From contig NZ_JABUXU010000020.1 of assembly GCF_014897675.1 (NCBI RefSeq), positions 1 through 64,000 on the forward strand: a stretch of DNA of 64,000 bases. Direction: 5' to 3'. The first letter of the stretch is position 1; every line of letters begins with the position of its first letter. Under the pieces are notes generated by a model. The model did not search any database and had not been told where the DNA came from. It saw only the letters and a program-made list of their open reading frames with translations. A program made the translations under genes and the position numbers. This document shows, one piece after another, positions 26,293-35,328 of this stretch. This DNA comes from Advenella sp. FME57 (GTDB lineage: Bacteria; Pseudomonadota; Gammaproteobacteria; Burkholderiales; Burkholderiaceae_B).

Positions 26293-27975
26293 TCGCGCAA
26301 TATCGTAAAAGACAGCAGGCGTCAATGCTTGCTGCAGATCTACCGCCAGGCTTCTTGGATAATACGAACTCAGATCCAGCCCCACACCCAGTCCGACAAC
26401 GTCAATACCCTGGCTGATGGATTGCCGCACGACCTGTTGCAGGTGGCTGGCCAGATAATAATCATCGTTGACATATTGCGTGGCGCTGTCCATCGGGCAA
26501 CCGTCAGAGACCACAATCAGGGTGCGGCGCCTGACCGGCTGCTCCTGCAGCCGCTGCGAGGCCCAGAGGACCGCCTCACCGTCCACCCCTTCCCGATACA
26601 GATCATGCTTGAGCAATGCAGCGATATCCAGACGCGCGCGCGACCAGCTCGTATCGGCCTGCTTAAATAGCAAATGACATAGCTCATTAAGGCGCCCGGG
26701 ATGAGCCGGCTTGCCCTGGCGCTGCCAGTCTTTCATGGCACGACCGCCATTCCAGGCACCGGTCGTAAAGCCAAGCAATTCGGTTTTCGCGCCTGCCATT
26801 CCCAAAGCCCGCAACAAGGTATCGAGCAATACCGACAGGCGGCGCGCATGCGTGCGCATGGAACCGGAGCAATCGAGCAAAACAGTAACCGCCTGGTCGA
26901 CCCGCTCAATGACCTGGTCCTGGCGAAATATCCGTGTCTCGGCAGGACTGGCAATCAACTGGCTGAGCGTACGGCCATCAAGAATGCCCTCCTCCTGGCC
27001 GAATATCCAGCCGTCGTCCTGCGGCATGCGAAAGATGCGGCGAAACAGCCTGGCAAGTTGAGCCACGCCGATTGACAATGAAGCACGATCTTCGTCCATT
27101 TGCTGGCGAAACTGCTTAAGCTCTGCTCGCCTTACTCGCGAGGCTGCCAGTTCAATACGGTCGTAGCGACGGGTGAATACGCGGTAGCTGGCCTGGTGCT
27201 GATCGAATACCCGGCTTTGGCCGAACGGTGCCACATCAAACCCATCTTCGGGCTGCGCATCCGGTGTGAGCAGCAGGGAAAACAGCGACCGGCTATTTTT
27301 ATCGGAATCCTTTGGCCGGCGATCCAGCGCCATTTCCGCCGCCAGATTCAAGCTGACCTTTTCGGCAAGCCGTGCAGCCATCGCAGCGTAGGCTGCCTGA
27401 TCATTGCGCAGACGGCGCAAGGCATACAGCTCTTCGCCTATTTCACCAGCCATACCAGCGCGCGTGGCTTCCAGCAGATCCTGCTGGGCCTCGCTGAGCA
27501 CGCCCCCGGTTACTCTTGACCACACGGTAAGCATGACCGTAAACAGCAAAATACCCTGGCTGGACTCGATCAAGGCCGAATGTTCAAATGCCTCGGCCCA
27601 GGCACGAAAGCGCGTCTGCACATTCGCGCGCACCCCTGGCCAGTCTGAAGCGACCGTCGCCTCCAGACGCACTTGTTCGAAAAAATCATAGAGAAGCCGG
27701 GCAGTCTCATCTTGCGGACATGCCTGTTCATAGATGGTCGGATCGCAGGCAAGCAGACGCAATGCCAGCCCGTCGGCCACGGCACGAAAATCCTTGAAGG
27801 TCTGATTGTCGGGATCCAGCCGCAGATGTGGCGCCAGCACCGGCACCAGACTGTCATCCAGATACAGTCTGCCCTTCCTGAAATGCGCATTGGTGCGTCC
27901 GCTAATGGCACGCACGGCAGCGCCGCACAACTGGTCGGTATGTTGCTGGAATATGCTGTGCGCAATATCGTTCAC
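26266..27975 (-). CDS. CobT-like VWA-domain cobaltochelatase-type protein
   Basis: A 569-aa protein like the CobT subunit of aerobic cobaltochelatase: a helical N-terminal region (about 1-350) and a C-terminal von Willebrand A domain with the MIDAS motif DCSGSM and later a TLIVVSDGCPMD segment. The long acidic stretch common in true CobT is short here. GTG start overlapping the stop of the CobS-like gene (GTGA) shows tight coupling. The large CobN subunit is not in the window and no cobalamin synthesis genes are near. AAA+/VWA pairs often remodel or insert metals into enzymes; the client is unknown. Confidence 0.72.
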   Translation of the reverse strand: MNDIAHSIFQQHTDQLCGAAVRAISGRTNAHFRKGRLYLDDSLVPVLAPHLRLDPDNQTFKDFRAVADGLALRLLACDPTIYEQACPQDETARLLYDFFEQVRLEATVASDWPGVRANVQTRFRAWAEAFEHSALIESSQGILLFTVMLTVWSRVTGGVLSEAQQDLLEATRAGMAGEIGEELYALRRLRNDQAAYAAMAARLAEKVSLNLAAEMALDRRPKDSDKNSRSLFSLLLTPDAQPEDGFDVAPFGQSRVFDQHQASYRVFTRRYDRIELAASRVRRAELKQFRQQMDEDRASLSIGVAQLARLFRRIFRMPQDDGWIFGQEEGILDGRTLSQLIASPAETRIFRQDQVIERVDQAVTVLLDCSGSMRTHARRLSVLLDTLLRALGMAGAKTELLGFTTGAWNGGRAMKDWQRQGKPAHPGRLNELCHLLFKQADTSWSRARLDIAALLKHDLYREGVDGEAVLWASQRLQEQPVRRRTLIVVSDGCPMDSATQYVNDDYYLASHLQQVVRQSISQGIDVVGLGVGLDLSSYYPRSLAVDLQQALTPAVFYDIARLLAGGHRR

Positions 27976-28952
27976 GTCAGCATGGTACCCATAAATGCTT
28001 CGGGCAGCTCTTGTTCGAAACAGCGCTGATAATATTCGGCAATCAGTTCTTTCTCGGCGTCATCACATTTGTTCAGGAATGACAATCGAAATGCCAGGCC
28101 GGTATCGCCGAAAATCTGCCGGTTCTCTGCCCAGGTAATCACGGTGCGAGGCGACATGAGCACGGAAATATCACCTGCCTCGAACCCCTTGCGCGTGAGG
28201 TTGGCCAGATCCACCATTTTGCGAATTGTCTGGCGCCCTTGAGCATTGTCCATCTGCGGCACTCTGGCTGCAGTAATCTGCACCTCGTCCTCGGGTTGCA
28301 GATAATTGAGAGCAGCGACAATATTCCAGCGATCCAGCTGCGCATGATTGAGCGATTGCGTGCCATGATACAGGCCGTTCAAATTGCCCAACCCCAGCGT
28401 ATTGGCCGTCGCAAACAGCCTGAAATCGGCGTGCGGGGCGATGCTGCGGTTCTGGTCCAGCAACATGAAATGACCGTTGCGCTCCAGAATCCGCTGAATG
28501 ACAAACATGACATCGGGCCGACCGGCATCGTATTCGTCAAAGATCAGCGCCATGGGTTGCTGCAACGCCCACGGCAGAATACCTTCCTGAAACTCGGTGA
28601 CCTGGCGCCCTTCTCGCAACACAATGGTGTCCTTGCCGACCAGGTCCAGGCGGCTGATATGGCCATCCAGGTTGACCCGCACGCAAGGCCAGTTCAGCCT
28701 GGCGGCGACCTGTTCGATATGCGTGGATTTACCGGTGCCGTGCAGGCCCTGAATCAATACCCGCCTGTTCTGAATGAAGCCGGCCAGGATGGCAAGCGTG
28801 ACATCATGATTGAAATGATAGGCGGTGTCGATCTGCGGCACATGTTCCGTGGGTTCGCAAAATGCGGGGACGGTCAGGTCGGTATCAAGGCCGAAGACTT
28901 GCCTGACGGAAATCTCGCGGATGGCGCGGTGTGAATCTTGCGGGGTGGTCAT
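27972..28952 (-). CDS. CobS-like AAA+ ATPase (MoxR/CbbQ type)
   Basis: A 326-aa AAA+ ATPase. Walker A GLHGTGKST (about 69-77), Walker B-like MALIFDEYDAGRPDVM, and the sensor region LFATANTLGLGNLNGLYHGT are diagnostic of CobS. The N-terminal EISVRQVFGLDTDLTVPAF resembles CobS as well. Start 28952 has GGAGG before it. Forms a two-gene unit with the CobT-like gene; together they look like a MoxR/VWA chaperone or chelatase motor without its CobN partner. Confidence 0.8.
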   Translation of the reverse strand: MTTPQDSHRAIREISVRQVFGLDTDLTVPAFCEPTEHVPQIDTAYHFNHDVTLAILAGFIQNRRVLIQGLHGTGKSTHIEQVAARLNWPCVRVNLDGHISRLDLVGKDTIVLREGRQVTEFQEGILPWALQQPMALIFDEYDAGRPDVMFVIQRILERNGHFMLLDQNRSIAPHADFRLFATANTLGLGNLNGLYHGTQSLNHAQLDRWNIVAALNYLQPEDEVQITAARVPQMDNAQGRQTIRKMVDLANLTRKGFEAGDISVLMSPRTVITWAENRQIFGDTGLAFRLSFLNKCDDAEKELIAEYYQRCFEQELPEAFMGTMLT

Positions 28953-29005
28953 GAAATACTGCCTCCGTTGCAGATCGCAATGGCGGACCACTGCGCGTGA
29001 ATGAT

Positions 29006-29806
29006 TTACGCTGCCGCGTTGGCTTTTTCAATTTCTGCCAGCGAATCGGCTGCACGACGCAATACCGGCAAAAATCCCAATGCCTTTTCACGGGTAATGC
29101 GCATGATGGGAGACTGCGCCGCGATGCCCATGTTCGACTTGCCATTTTCTCCCGGGACCAGCACAGCAATACAAATGAGGCCGGGCAAAAACTCTTCGTT
29201 GTCCATGGCGTAACCTTGCCGTCGCACCTGTTCTATTTCCTGTTCGATCGCGTCATAGCGCGTCAGGGTATTCGGGGTATACTGTTCCAGTGGGGCTGCT
29301 TCCAGCAGACGACGACACTGCGAGGGCGACATTTGCGCAAGAAACAGTTTGCCACTGGCCGAGCAATGCAAGGGGACGCGCGAGCCCGGGTGTAGATAGA
29401 ACCGAAGCGGCGCGACCGTTTCCACCCGATCCAGATACAACACCTCGTTGCCGGTGCAGGCGGTAATGTTGCAGCTTTCACCGATTTCCTCAACCAAGTG
29501 CCGCAAGACTGCACGTCGTGAGCCGTGAATAGTGTTGTTCAGCAGCAGCTTTTCGGCCATCTGGTGCAAGCGACGACCGGTGCTGTACTGCCTGCCATCG
29601 CCGTCGCGAATAATCAGCCTTGCGCTTTCCAGTTGCTGTAGCATACGGTGCAGGGTTGGCTTGGGAATACCCAGCTCTTCACTGAGGCTTTGCAGCGAAA
29701 AATAACTGTCTTTTTCGGCAATGACCTCAAGAAGCGCAAACAGCCGTAGCGTTGGGGTGTTGCCTTCGACACGTTCAGATTCGATCATATCCATAGAAAT
29801 CGCCAT
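29006..29806 (-). CDS. IclR-family transcriptional regulator (second)
   Basis: A 266-aa regulator: helix-turn-helix SLQSLSEELGIPKPTLHRMLQQLESARLI and effector domain (VPLHCSASGKLFLAQM, DNEEFLPGLICIAVLV). Start 29806 or the ATG at 29794 are both possible. It sits 53 bp before the cobS-like gene and 67 bp after tauR on the same strand, within the taurine run. A perfect inverted repeat directly upstream is a good autoregulatory site. Confidence 0.85.
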   Translation of the reverse strand: MAISMDMIESERVEGNTPTLRLFALLEVIAEKDSYFSLQSLSEELGIPKPTLHRMLQQLESARLIIRDGDGRQYSTGRRLHQMAEKLLLNNTIHGSRRAVLRHLVEEIGESCNITACTGNEVLYLDRVETVAPLRFYLHPGSRVPLHCSASGKLFLAQMSPSQCRRLLEAAPLEQYTPNTLTRYDAIEQEIEQVRRQGYAMDNEEFLPGLICIAVLVPGENGKSNMGIAAQSPIMRITREKALGFLPVLRRAADSLAEIEKANAAA

Positions 29807-29825
29807 TTATTCCAATTATTTTGCA

Positions 29826-29850
29826 ATTTATTTCAAATACTGAAATAAAT
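29826..29850. promoter_or_regulatory. Inverted repeat upstream of the second iclR gene
   Basis: ATTTATTTCA (29826-29835) and TGAAATAAAT (29841-29850), a perfect 10-bp dyad around AATAC, ends 20 bp before the iclR start. The TGAAAT half site resembles the dyad at 18489-18502 near the other iclR gene. Probable IclR operator; too AT-rich for a terminator. Confidence 0.5.
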
Positions 29851-29873
29851 TATACCAATAACCGGAATATTGA

Positions 29874-31439
29874 TCAACGTTTTCTTGAAATGACAGGAAA
29901 ATGCTGCGCAACCAGTTCAGCCAGGGTTTTAATGCCAACTGCAATTTTGGGCTCGTCAATGGACCCATAACCAAAACGAATGTAGCGTCGGGTGCCTTTC
30001 GATACCCTGCTGAAGAATACTTCTCCCGGCTCAAGGACAATTCCGTTTTGCAACGCCACTGCCGTCAGCGCAGTGGTGTCGATATGTTCCGGCGCCCTTA
30101 CCCAGCAGAATGATCCGCCCGGCGAGGAGATGATCTGAAACGTCGGTAGATACTCCTTTAGCGCATCGCGCAGCGCCCGTTCGCGTTGGCCATAGATTTG
30201 TGATTGCTTGCGCAAAAAAGACTGGTAATGGCCCAGCGAGACGAACAGGGCAAAGGCCCGTTGCAGAAAAGAAGGGGCATGTCGCAACATCAGCCGTTTC
30301 AGTGCACGCAGCTCGTCGACCAGCGGCTTGGGGCCAACAATGAATCCCAGCCGCAAGCCGGGTGCAAATGTTTTTGACAAACTGCCTACATAAATCACAC
30401 GCCCGTTCTGGTCCAGACTCTTGAGCGCCGGAAAGGGTTTATCAATAAAGCTGTTTTCAAATTCAAAATCGTCTTCGACAATCACCGTATTGCAGGCATT
30501 GGCTTTTTCAAGAAGCGCCTGGCGCCGCGCCATGGACATGGTGACCCCGGTGGGGCATTGGTGGCTTGGCGTGACAAAAACCATATCCATGTCAACGGTA
30601 ATACCCGCGACATCGACGCCCTCTTCATTGACCGGCACCGGCACCACGTGACGGGTGCGGCTGGAAAAAATATTGCGCGCGTCCGGATAGCCGGGTTCTT
30701 CCATACCCACTTTATTGCCCGGCCTGACCAATAAATCGGCCAGCAGATACAGCGCGTGCTGAGCCCCCACTGTCACCATGATTTCATCCTTGGTCGCCGA
30801 AAAACCCCGTCGCGGCAGGACCTGGTTCTGGATCGCGGCGATAATCTCCGGGTCGTCCATCATGATCAGGTCCTGGGCCCAGCTGCGAATGTCCACAATG
30901 GACAGCGCCTTCATGCAGCATTCACGCCACTCGGAAGTGGGAAACAAGGCGGGATCAAACTGACCGTACACAAAGGGATAGGGCTGGGTCTGCCAGTTGG
31001 CCGGCTTGCGGATATTGCGTTGCTGGCTGGGCCGCGCATGAATGCGTCCGTGCCAGAAATCGGTTTCGTCATCGCCACCGGCGCTGGCGATAATATCAAG
31101 CATATTGCGCTGCTGCGCTGCCTGCCCCACAAAATGACCACTACGATTGCGCGTCACCAGATAGCCTTCGCTGACCAGTTCCTGATAGGCAAACACAACC
31201 GTATTGCGTGCCACCTTGAGCGTATCCGACAGGAAACGGCTGGAAGGCACCGGCGCATCCGGCGTCAGGTGCCCCTGCGTAATGGCGGCCACCAGCATCT
31301 GCCGGATCCGGCCCTGCAGCCCCAGCGATTCACTGGTCTCACGAAACAGTTTTTCCCAAAGCAGCGCACTCAGGGCTGCCCGACTGGGCGCGCTGACCTT
31401 GTCCAATCCCGGGCTGACACGTTTTCTGTAATTACTCAT
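29874..31439 (-). CDS. tauR: MocR/PdxR-family regulator, probable TauR
   Basis: A 521-aa GntR/MocR regulator: an N-terminal winged helix (about 20-95: LFRETSESLGLQGRIRQMLVAAI, then SDTLKVARNTVVFAYQELVSEGYL) and a C-terminal aminotransferase-like PLP domain (about 130-510), whose PLP lysine lies in YVGSLSKTFAPGLRLGF. TauR of this family activates taurine genes when it binds PLP and taurine. Position between tauABC and the rest of the tau run supports that name. Start at ATG 31439; no strong ribosome site. An upstream in-frame ATG exists but would add an unlikely N-terminus. Confidence 0.82.
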   Translation of the reverse strand: MSNYRKRVSPGLDKVSAPSRAALSALLWEKLFRETSESLGLQGRIRQMLVAAITQGHLTPDAPVPSSRFLSDTLKVARNTVVFAYQELVSEGYLVTRNRSGHFVGQAAQQRNMLDIIASAGGDDETDFWHGRIHARPSQQRNIRKPANWQTQPYPFVYGQFDPALFPTSEWRECCMKALSIVDIRSWAQDLIMMDDPEIIAAIQNQVLPRRGFSATKDEIMVTVGAQHALYLLADLLVRPGNKVGMEEPGYPDARNIFSSRTRHVVPVPVNEEGVDVAGITVDMDMVFVTPSHQCPTGVTMSMARRQALLEKANACNTVIVEDDFEFENSFIDKPFPALKSLDQNGRVIYVGSLSKTFAPGLRLGFIVGPKPLVDELRALKRLMLRHAPSFLQRAFALFVSLGHYQSFLRKQSQIYGQRERALRDALKEYLPTFQIISSPGGSFCWVRAPEHIDTTALTAVALQNGIVLEPGEVFFSRVSKGTRRYIRFGYGSIDEPKIAVGIKTLAELVAQHFPVISRKR

Positions 31440-31460
31440 TGCTTTTTTCTTGTAACAGGC

Positions 31461-31511
31461 CAATGATGGCGTGATCCGGCAAGTGATGGGTGTATCCGTG
31501 TGCCGGATCAC
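31461..31511. promoter_or_regulatory. Direct and inverted repeat upstream of tauR
   Basis: A perfect 11-bp inverted repeat (GTGATCCGGCA at 31471-31481, TGCCGGATCAC at 31501-31511) overlaps a 19-bp-spaced direct repeat whose shared parts are CAA, TGATGG and ATCCG (31461-31478 and 31480-31498). MocR proteins bind direct repeats, so this is a good TauR site 22 bp upstream of tauR; it could also mark the end of the tauABC message. Confidence 0.5.
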
Positions 31512-31614
31512 GATAATTTCAAATGCAATAGAAGCTTGCGATTATCCCTGAAACGGACATGGCCGCCATGCAAAGGCGATCCATGTCGGCAAATCTGGCA
31601 TGTACAGGTTCGAT

Positions 31615-32442
31615 CTATACCTTGCCCTTCCAGGGCACCATGGCCTTCTCTATATAGCGGATCAGGGCGTCAAAAATAAACGCAAAAAACCCAATAATAA
31701 TGATACCCATAATGACGGTATCACTGGCCAGATACTGCGCGGCATTCAACACCATGAAACCCAGGCCGCGATCGGCCGCCACCATCTCGGCAGCGACCAG
31801 TGTACTCCAGCCCACCCCAATACCAATGCGCATGCCTGTGAATATTTCCGGCAGGGCCGACTTCAATATCACATACCAGACAATCTGTCTGTTTGAGCCG
31901 CCCATGGAGTAGGCAGCATGGATCTGCTCCATTGACACCGACTTGACGCCGGCCCTGGCGGCAATCGCCATGGGCGCAAAGATAGCCAGGTAGATCAGGA
32001 AAACCTTTGGAAACTCGCCAATACCGAACCAGATGATGACTAGCGGCAAATAGGCCAGCGGCGGCAAGGGCCGGTAGAACTCGATGACCGGATCGAACAG
32101 CCCGCGAGCGACGCGATTGACCCCCATCATGATGCCCACCGGTACGGCCGTAAGCAGCGCCAGAGCGAACGCCGAAAACACCCTGGTCAGACTGGCCACG
32201 GTATGCTCGACAAGCGTCGCATTGGCAATGCCATCTGTCATACCCACGATGAATTTGTTATACACCGCTACAGGCGACGGCAGAAACAGCGGCTTCACCC
32301 AGCCAAAATACGTAATGATGGACCAGACCACCAGCAATGAAATCGCAGTTGCGATACTGATAAACACGCTGGCCCCCGCCCCCGGCGCTCCATAAACTTG
32401 CCCCGGTACAGCAGCAGCTCTGCCGAACAGTTTATTAAGCAT
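31615..32442 (-). CDS. tauC: Taurine ABC transporter permease
   Basis: Inner-membrane permease of a TauABC/SsuABC-type importer, 275 aa, about six helices. The EAA loop region reads AIAARAGVKSVSMEQIHAAYSMGGSNRQIVWYVILKSALPEIFTGMRIG. Its ATG overlaps the tauB stop by 8 bases, so the two are translationally coupled. Nitrate/taurine/sulfonate permeases look alike; taurine is chosen from the neighbouring tauXY, tauR and xsc. Confidence 0.87.
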   Translation of the reverse strand: MLNKLFGRAAAVPGQVYGAPGAGASVFISIATAISLLVVWSIITYFGWVKPLFLPSPVAVYNKFIVGMTDGIANATLVEHTVASLTRVFSAFALALLTAVPVGIMMGVNRVARGLFDPVIEFYRPLPPLAYLPLVIIWFGIGEFPKVFLIYLAIFAPMAIAARAGVKSVSMEQIHAAYSMGGSNRQIVWYVILKSALPEIFTGMRIGIGVGWSTLVAAEMVAADRGLGFMVLNAAQYLASDTVIMGIIIIGFFAFIFDALIRYIEKAMVPWKGKV

Positions 32443-33247
32443 GGTGGCCTCCTTCCCGTTCGTCGCTGTAGATGATGTTCAGCACTGTCTCGCGCATACG
32501 GATGAATTCGGGGCTTGATTTAATTTCCCTGGCATTTTTTCCCGCCAGAAACTCCCGGTTGAATGACAGGTCGTAGGTGTTGGTAATGCGGCCCGGCCGT
32601 GGTGACATCACAATCAGCTTGGAGCCCAGAAAGAGTGCTTCTTCTACGCTATGGGTAATAAAAAAGAACATTTTGTGGGTCACTTCCCACACCTTGAGCA
32701 ACAATTCCTGGATGGTTTCGCGGGTCAGCGCGTCCAGTGCCGCCATGGGTTCATCCATTAACAACATGGCCGGATTGCAGGTCAGGATGCGGGCGATTCC
32801 CACCCGCTGCTGCATCCCGCCGGAAAGCTGATAAATCATATGTTGATGAAAGTCCTTGAGCCCCACCAGCTCCAGATTGCGTGCTGCGATCTCATGCCGC
32901 TTGGCCTTGGACACACCCTGCAGTTTGAGGCCGAATTCGGTATTCTCTATGACATTGAGCCAGGGCAGCAACGCGTGCTTTTGAAACACCACGCCGCGAT
33001 CCGCACTGGGACCGGAGATCGGCTCATTACCCAGCATGATCGAACCGGACGATGGCGACATGAAGCCGGCCAGCAGATTTAAAAAGGTTGTTTTACCGCA
33101 GCCCGAGGCGCCGAGCGCTACCACGAACTGGCCCTTATTGATGGTGAGGTTGACATCCTTGAGCGCGACCACACTGTCATTCTGGCGAATCCCGGGATAC
33201 ACCACATTGACGTCTTTTACATATAAATTCTCGGCTACAGTTTGCAT
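32435..33247 (-). CDS. tauB: Taurine ABC transporter ATP-binding protein
   Basis: A 270-aa ABC ATPase. Walker A GASGCGKTT, signature LSGGMQQRVGIAR, Walker B LLMDEPMAALD, and H-loop FITHSVEEALFL are all intact. Start taken at ATG 33247 after GGAGA; ATG 33262 is five codons upstream. Couples ATP hydrolysis to taurine import with TauC and TauA. Confidence 0.9.
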   Translation of the reverse strand: MQTVAENLYVKDVNVVYPGIRQNDSVVALKDVNLTINKGQFVVALGASGCGKTTFLNLLAGFMSPSSGSIMLGNEPISGPSADRGVVFQKHALLPWLNVIENTEFGLKLQGVSKAKRHEIAARNLELVGLKDFHQHMIYQLSGGMQQRVGIARILTCNPAMLLMDEPMAALDALTRETIQELLLKVWEVTHKMFFFITHSVEEALFLGSKLIVMSPRPGRITNTYDLSFNREFLAGKNAREIKSSPEFIRMRETVLNIIYSDEREGGHHA

Positions 33248-33279
33248 TGCGATTGTCTCCAACTACACATTCGTTCTGT

Positions 33280-33301
33280 GAAAGGTGGAATGCCACCTTT
33301 C
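33280..33301 (-). other. Hairpin between tauA and tauB
   Basis: GAAAGGTGG (33280-33288) and CCACCTTTC (33293-33301) form a perfect 9-bp stem with loop AATG, 18 bp after the tauA stop. Such hairpins commonly protect the 3' end of a receptor message and lower downstream expression, so that TauA exceeds TauBC. Confidence 0.6.
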
Positions 33302-33319
33302 AGCTTATGACAGCCGCAA

Positions 33320-34354
33320 TTATTTCTGCTTTGCGGCCTGCTCTACCCAACTGGCATTCACAACGCCGCTGTAGTCAGCAAGCACAGAGTCAATCTGTTT
33401 TTGCTCCTTGAGGAACGCAGCGCTCTCGGTCAGCGCCTTGACCGCACCGGAACTGGCGCCGCCACCCAGCCAGGTATTGGAGGCCATGTCTGCCGCTGTC
33501 GGAAAGACCAGCATTTTCATCGCTTCCAGAATATCCTTTGAGTCGCCGCCAATCATCTGAGTAATGCCCTTGACCTCTGGACTGCTTTGCGTCCACTTGG
33601 CGCCATTCTGTTTATAGTCGTCATAGGCATCGGCCAGGACCCTGGTGTAGGCCTGCATGAACTTGGGATTTTTCTGCGCCCAGTCTTTGTCGACCACAAT
33701 ACCGTCAAACGTCGGGACACTGGCCTTGCCTACTTCCTCGGAATCGGTCAGAACCGTGCCATCCTTGAGCAGCGTGGTCAGTGCCGGAGGCCAAACATAG
33801 GCCGCGTCGATATCGCCGCGCTGCCAGGCTGCCACGATCTGCGGTGGCTGCATATTCAGAATACGCACATCACGCGGATTCATTTTCCACACCTTGCTGA
33901 GCGCAACCAGCAAATGAAAATGCGAGGTCGAGACAAACGGCACGCCAATCCGCTTGCCCTTGAGGTCTTCCGGCTTGCTGATGCCCGACTCCTTGCGGAC
34001 CACCAGCGCCTCGGAATGGCCGATGTTGTCAAGAATCCAGAACAGCTGCATATTCACGCCGCGCGTCGCTGCGGCCGCAATCCCGGTCGAGCCAAGCACG
34101 CCGATAGGGATGCCGCCGGAAGCCAGGGCGCTGGAAATATCACCGGCCGAACTGAACTGGCGCCATTTGACGGTATAGCCTGCGGCCTTGAGCGGCTCGT
34201 CGAATTTTTTCATCGCAATGGCCGACACATAGGGCCCAACGATCTGCTGGTAGCCAATGGTGACTTCTTCCTGCGCCGCTGCGTGGGTGGACCAGGCAAG
34301 CGTTGCCACGGTTGCCGAAGTGCACAACAATGTTTTCAGAAACGTGTTTTTCAT
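33320..34354 (-). CDS. tauA: Taurine ABC transporter periplasmic receptor
   Basis: A 344-aa periplasmic binding protein: signal peptide to about residue 27 (MKNTFLKTLLCTSATVATLA then HAAA), then VTIGYQQIVGPYVSAIAMKKFDEPLKAAGYTVKWRQFSSAGDISSALASG, typical of NMT1/TauA receptors. ATG 34354 is preceded by GGAG. First gene of tauABC; 161 bp separate it from the upstream receptor gene. Confidence 0.88.
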   Translation of the reverse strand: MKNTFLKTLLCTSATVATLAWSTHAAAQEEVTIGYQQIVGPYVSAIAMKKFDEPLKAAGYTVKWRQFSSAGDISSALASGGIPIGVLGSTGIAAAATRGVNMQLFWILDNIGHSEALVVRKESGISKPEDLKGKRIGVPFVSTSHFHLLVALSKVWKMNPRDVRILNMQPPQIVAAWQRGDIDAAYVWPPALTTLLKDGTVLTDSEEVGKASVPTFDGIVVDKDWAQKNPKFMQAYTRVLADAYDDYKQNGAKWTQSSPEVKGITQMIGGDSKDILEAMKMLVFPTAADMASNTWLGGGASSGAVKALTESAAFLKEQKQIDSVLADYSGVVNASWVEQAAKQK

Positions 34355-34515
34355 GTTTGACTCCACGAGTGGTGGTTTACAACGTTGTAGTAGGTGCGCC
34401 AGGTAGGCGCGACGATGTTTTGCTATGAATTTATTAAAATTGCATTTGTCGGGGGTCTCTCTTGCTGCGGTACTGCTACCTCCTGTATTACCTCATGGTC
34501 CTGCTGGTGGCAAAG

Positions 34516-35328
34516 TCAGCGAATCATCAACTTTGCCGGATCGGGCGCCACGCCAAACCATTTGCGATAGATCGTGGCGTAACTCCCGGATTCGATCGCC
34601 TTGCGCAGCGCGGCGTTGACCCGCTGCGTCAGGGCACTGTTCTTGGGCATGGCTATTGCGTAGAAATTATTGGGAGTGGCCAGACTGTCCGCTACCCTGA
34701 TCAGACCCTGGCCTTTGTTCTGGCTGTAATAACGCACATTTGCCGTGTCGTGAACCAACGCATCCAGTCTGCCGGCGGCCACCTCCAGATACGGAAAGCC
34801 GGCATCCATGTTCTGAAAGTACATGACCTTCGCCTGCGGGAGCATGCGGTTGACATAGTCGGCCGCTTCGGTGCCGCGCTTGACCCCCACCCGTTTGTCG
34901 GCCAGATCGGCAAAGCCATTGATATCGGTATTACCATTGGCGACCACCAAGGAAATATCGCTGCGAAAATAAGGATCGGAAAAATCTACGCTACGTTCCC
35001 GATCTTGCGTAATGGTGATGCCGGCGATGGCCATATCCACCTTGCCGGCCGTCAGATTCGCAAAGATATTGGAAAAATCCATGGGCAGCAGGGAATAGGA
35101 CACGCCCATTTCGCGTGTGATAAGGTCCAGCAGGTCCATATCAAAGCCTACATATTTGCCGTTCTCACGGAACTCGAATGGCAAAAAAGCGGTATCGGTG
35201 GCAACCACCAGCGTTTCTGCCCGCGCCGCTCGGGCGCCTGGCGGTATCACTGAATACAGCATCAGAAAAGCGAATGCTGCCAGAGCCAGGCCAATAGACT
35301 TGCGACGTAAGCAGTGCCGAAGGTTCAT
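34516..35328 (-). CDS. GlnH-like amino-acid receptor (SBP family 3), orphan
   Basis: A 270-aa exported receptor: signal peptide (IGLALAAFAFLMLYSVIPPG then ARAAR), LVVATDTAFLPFEFRENGKYVGFDMDLLDLI, DMAIAGITITQDRERSVDFSDPY and KRVGVKRGTEAADYVN are standard family-3 motifs of glutamine/arginine-type receptors. The ATG shares one base with the tauY stop (TGATG), so it is coupled to taurine dehydrogenase. No family-3 permease or ATPase is in the window. It may be a second high-affinity taurine (or analog) receptor, or a receptor for a related amine. Confidence 0.87.
   Translation of the reverse strand: MNLRHCLRRKSIGLALAAFAFLMLYSVIPPGARAARAETLVVATDTAFLPFEFRENGKYVGFDMDLLDLITREMGVSYSLLPMDFSNIFANLTAGKVDMAIAGITITQDRERSVDFSDPYFRSDISLVVANGNTDINGFADLADKRVGVKRGTEAADYVNRMLPQAKVMYFQNMDAGFPYLEVAAGRLDALVHDTANVRYYSQNKGQGLIRVADSLATPNNFYAIAMPKNSALTQRVNAALRKAIESGSYATIYRKWFGVAPDPAKLMIR

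Noticed and set aside
26266-28952. Genuine cobalamin-synthesis cobaltochelatase operon
   Set aside because: No cobN or other cob gene in the window, and the pair is embedded in taurine genes; kept as CobS/CobT-like only.
33320-34354. Naming tauABC as nitrate or alkanesulfonate (ssu) transporter
   Set aside because: Sequence alone cannot exclude it, but no ssuD/E monooxygenase is present while tauXY, tauR and xsc are.
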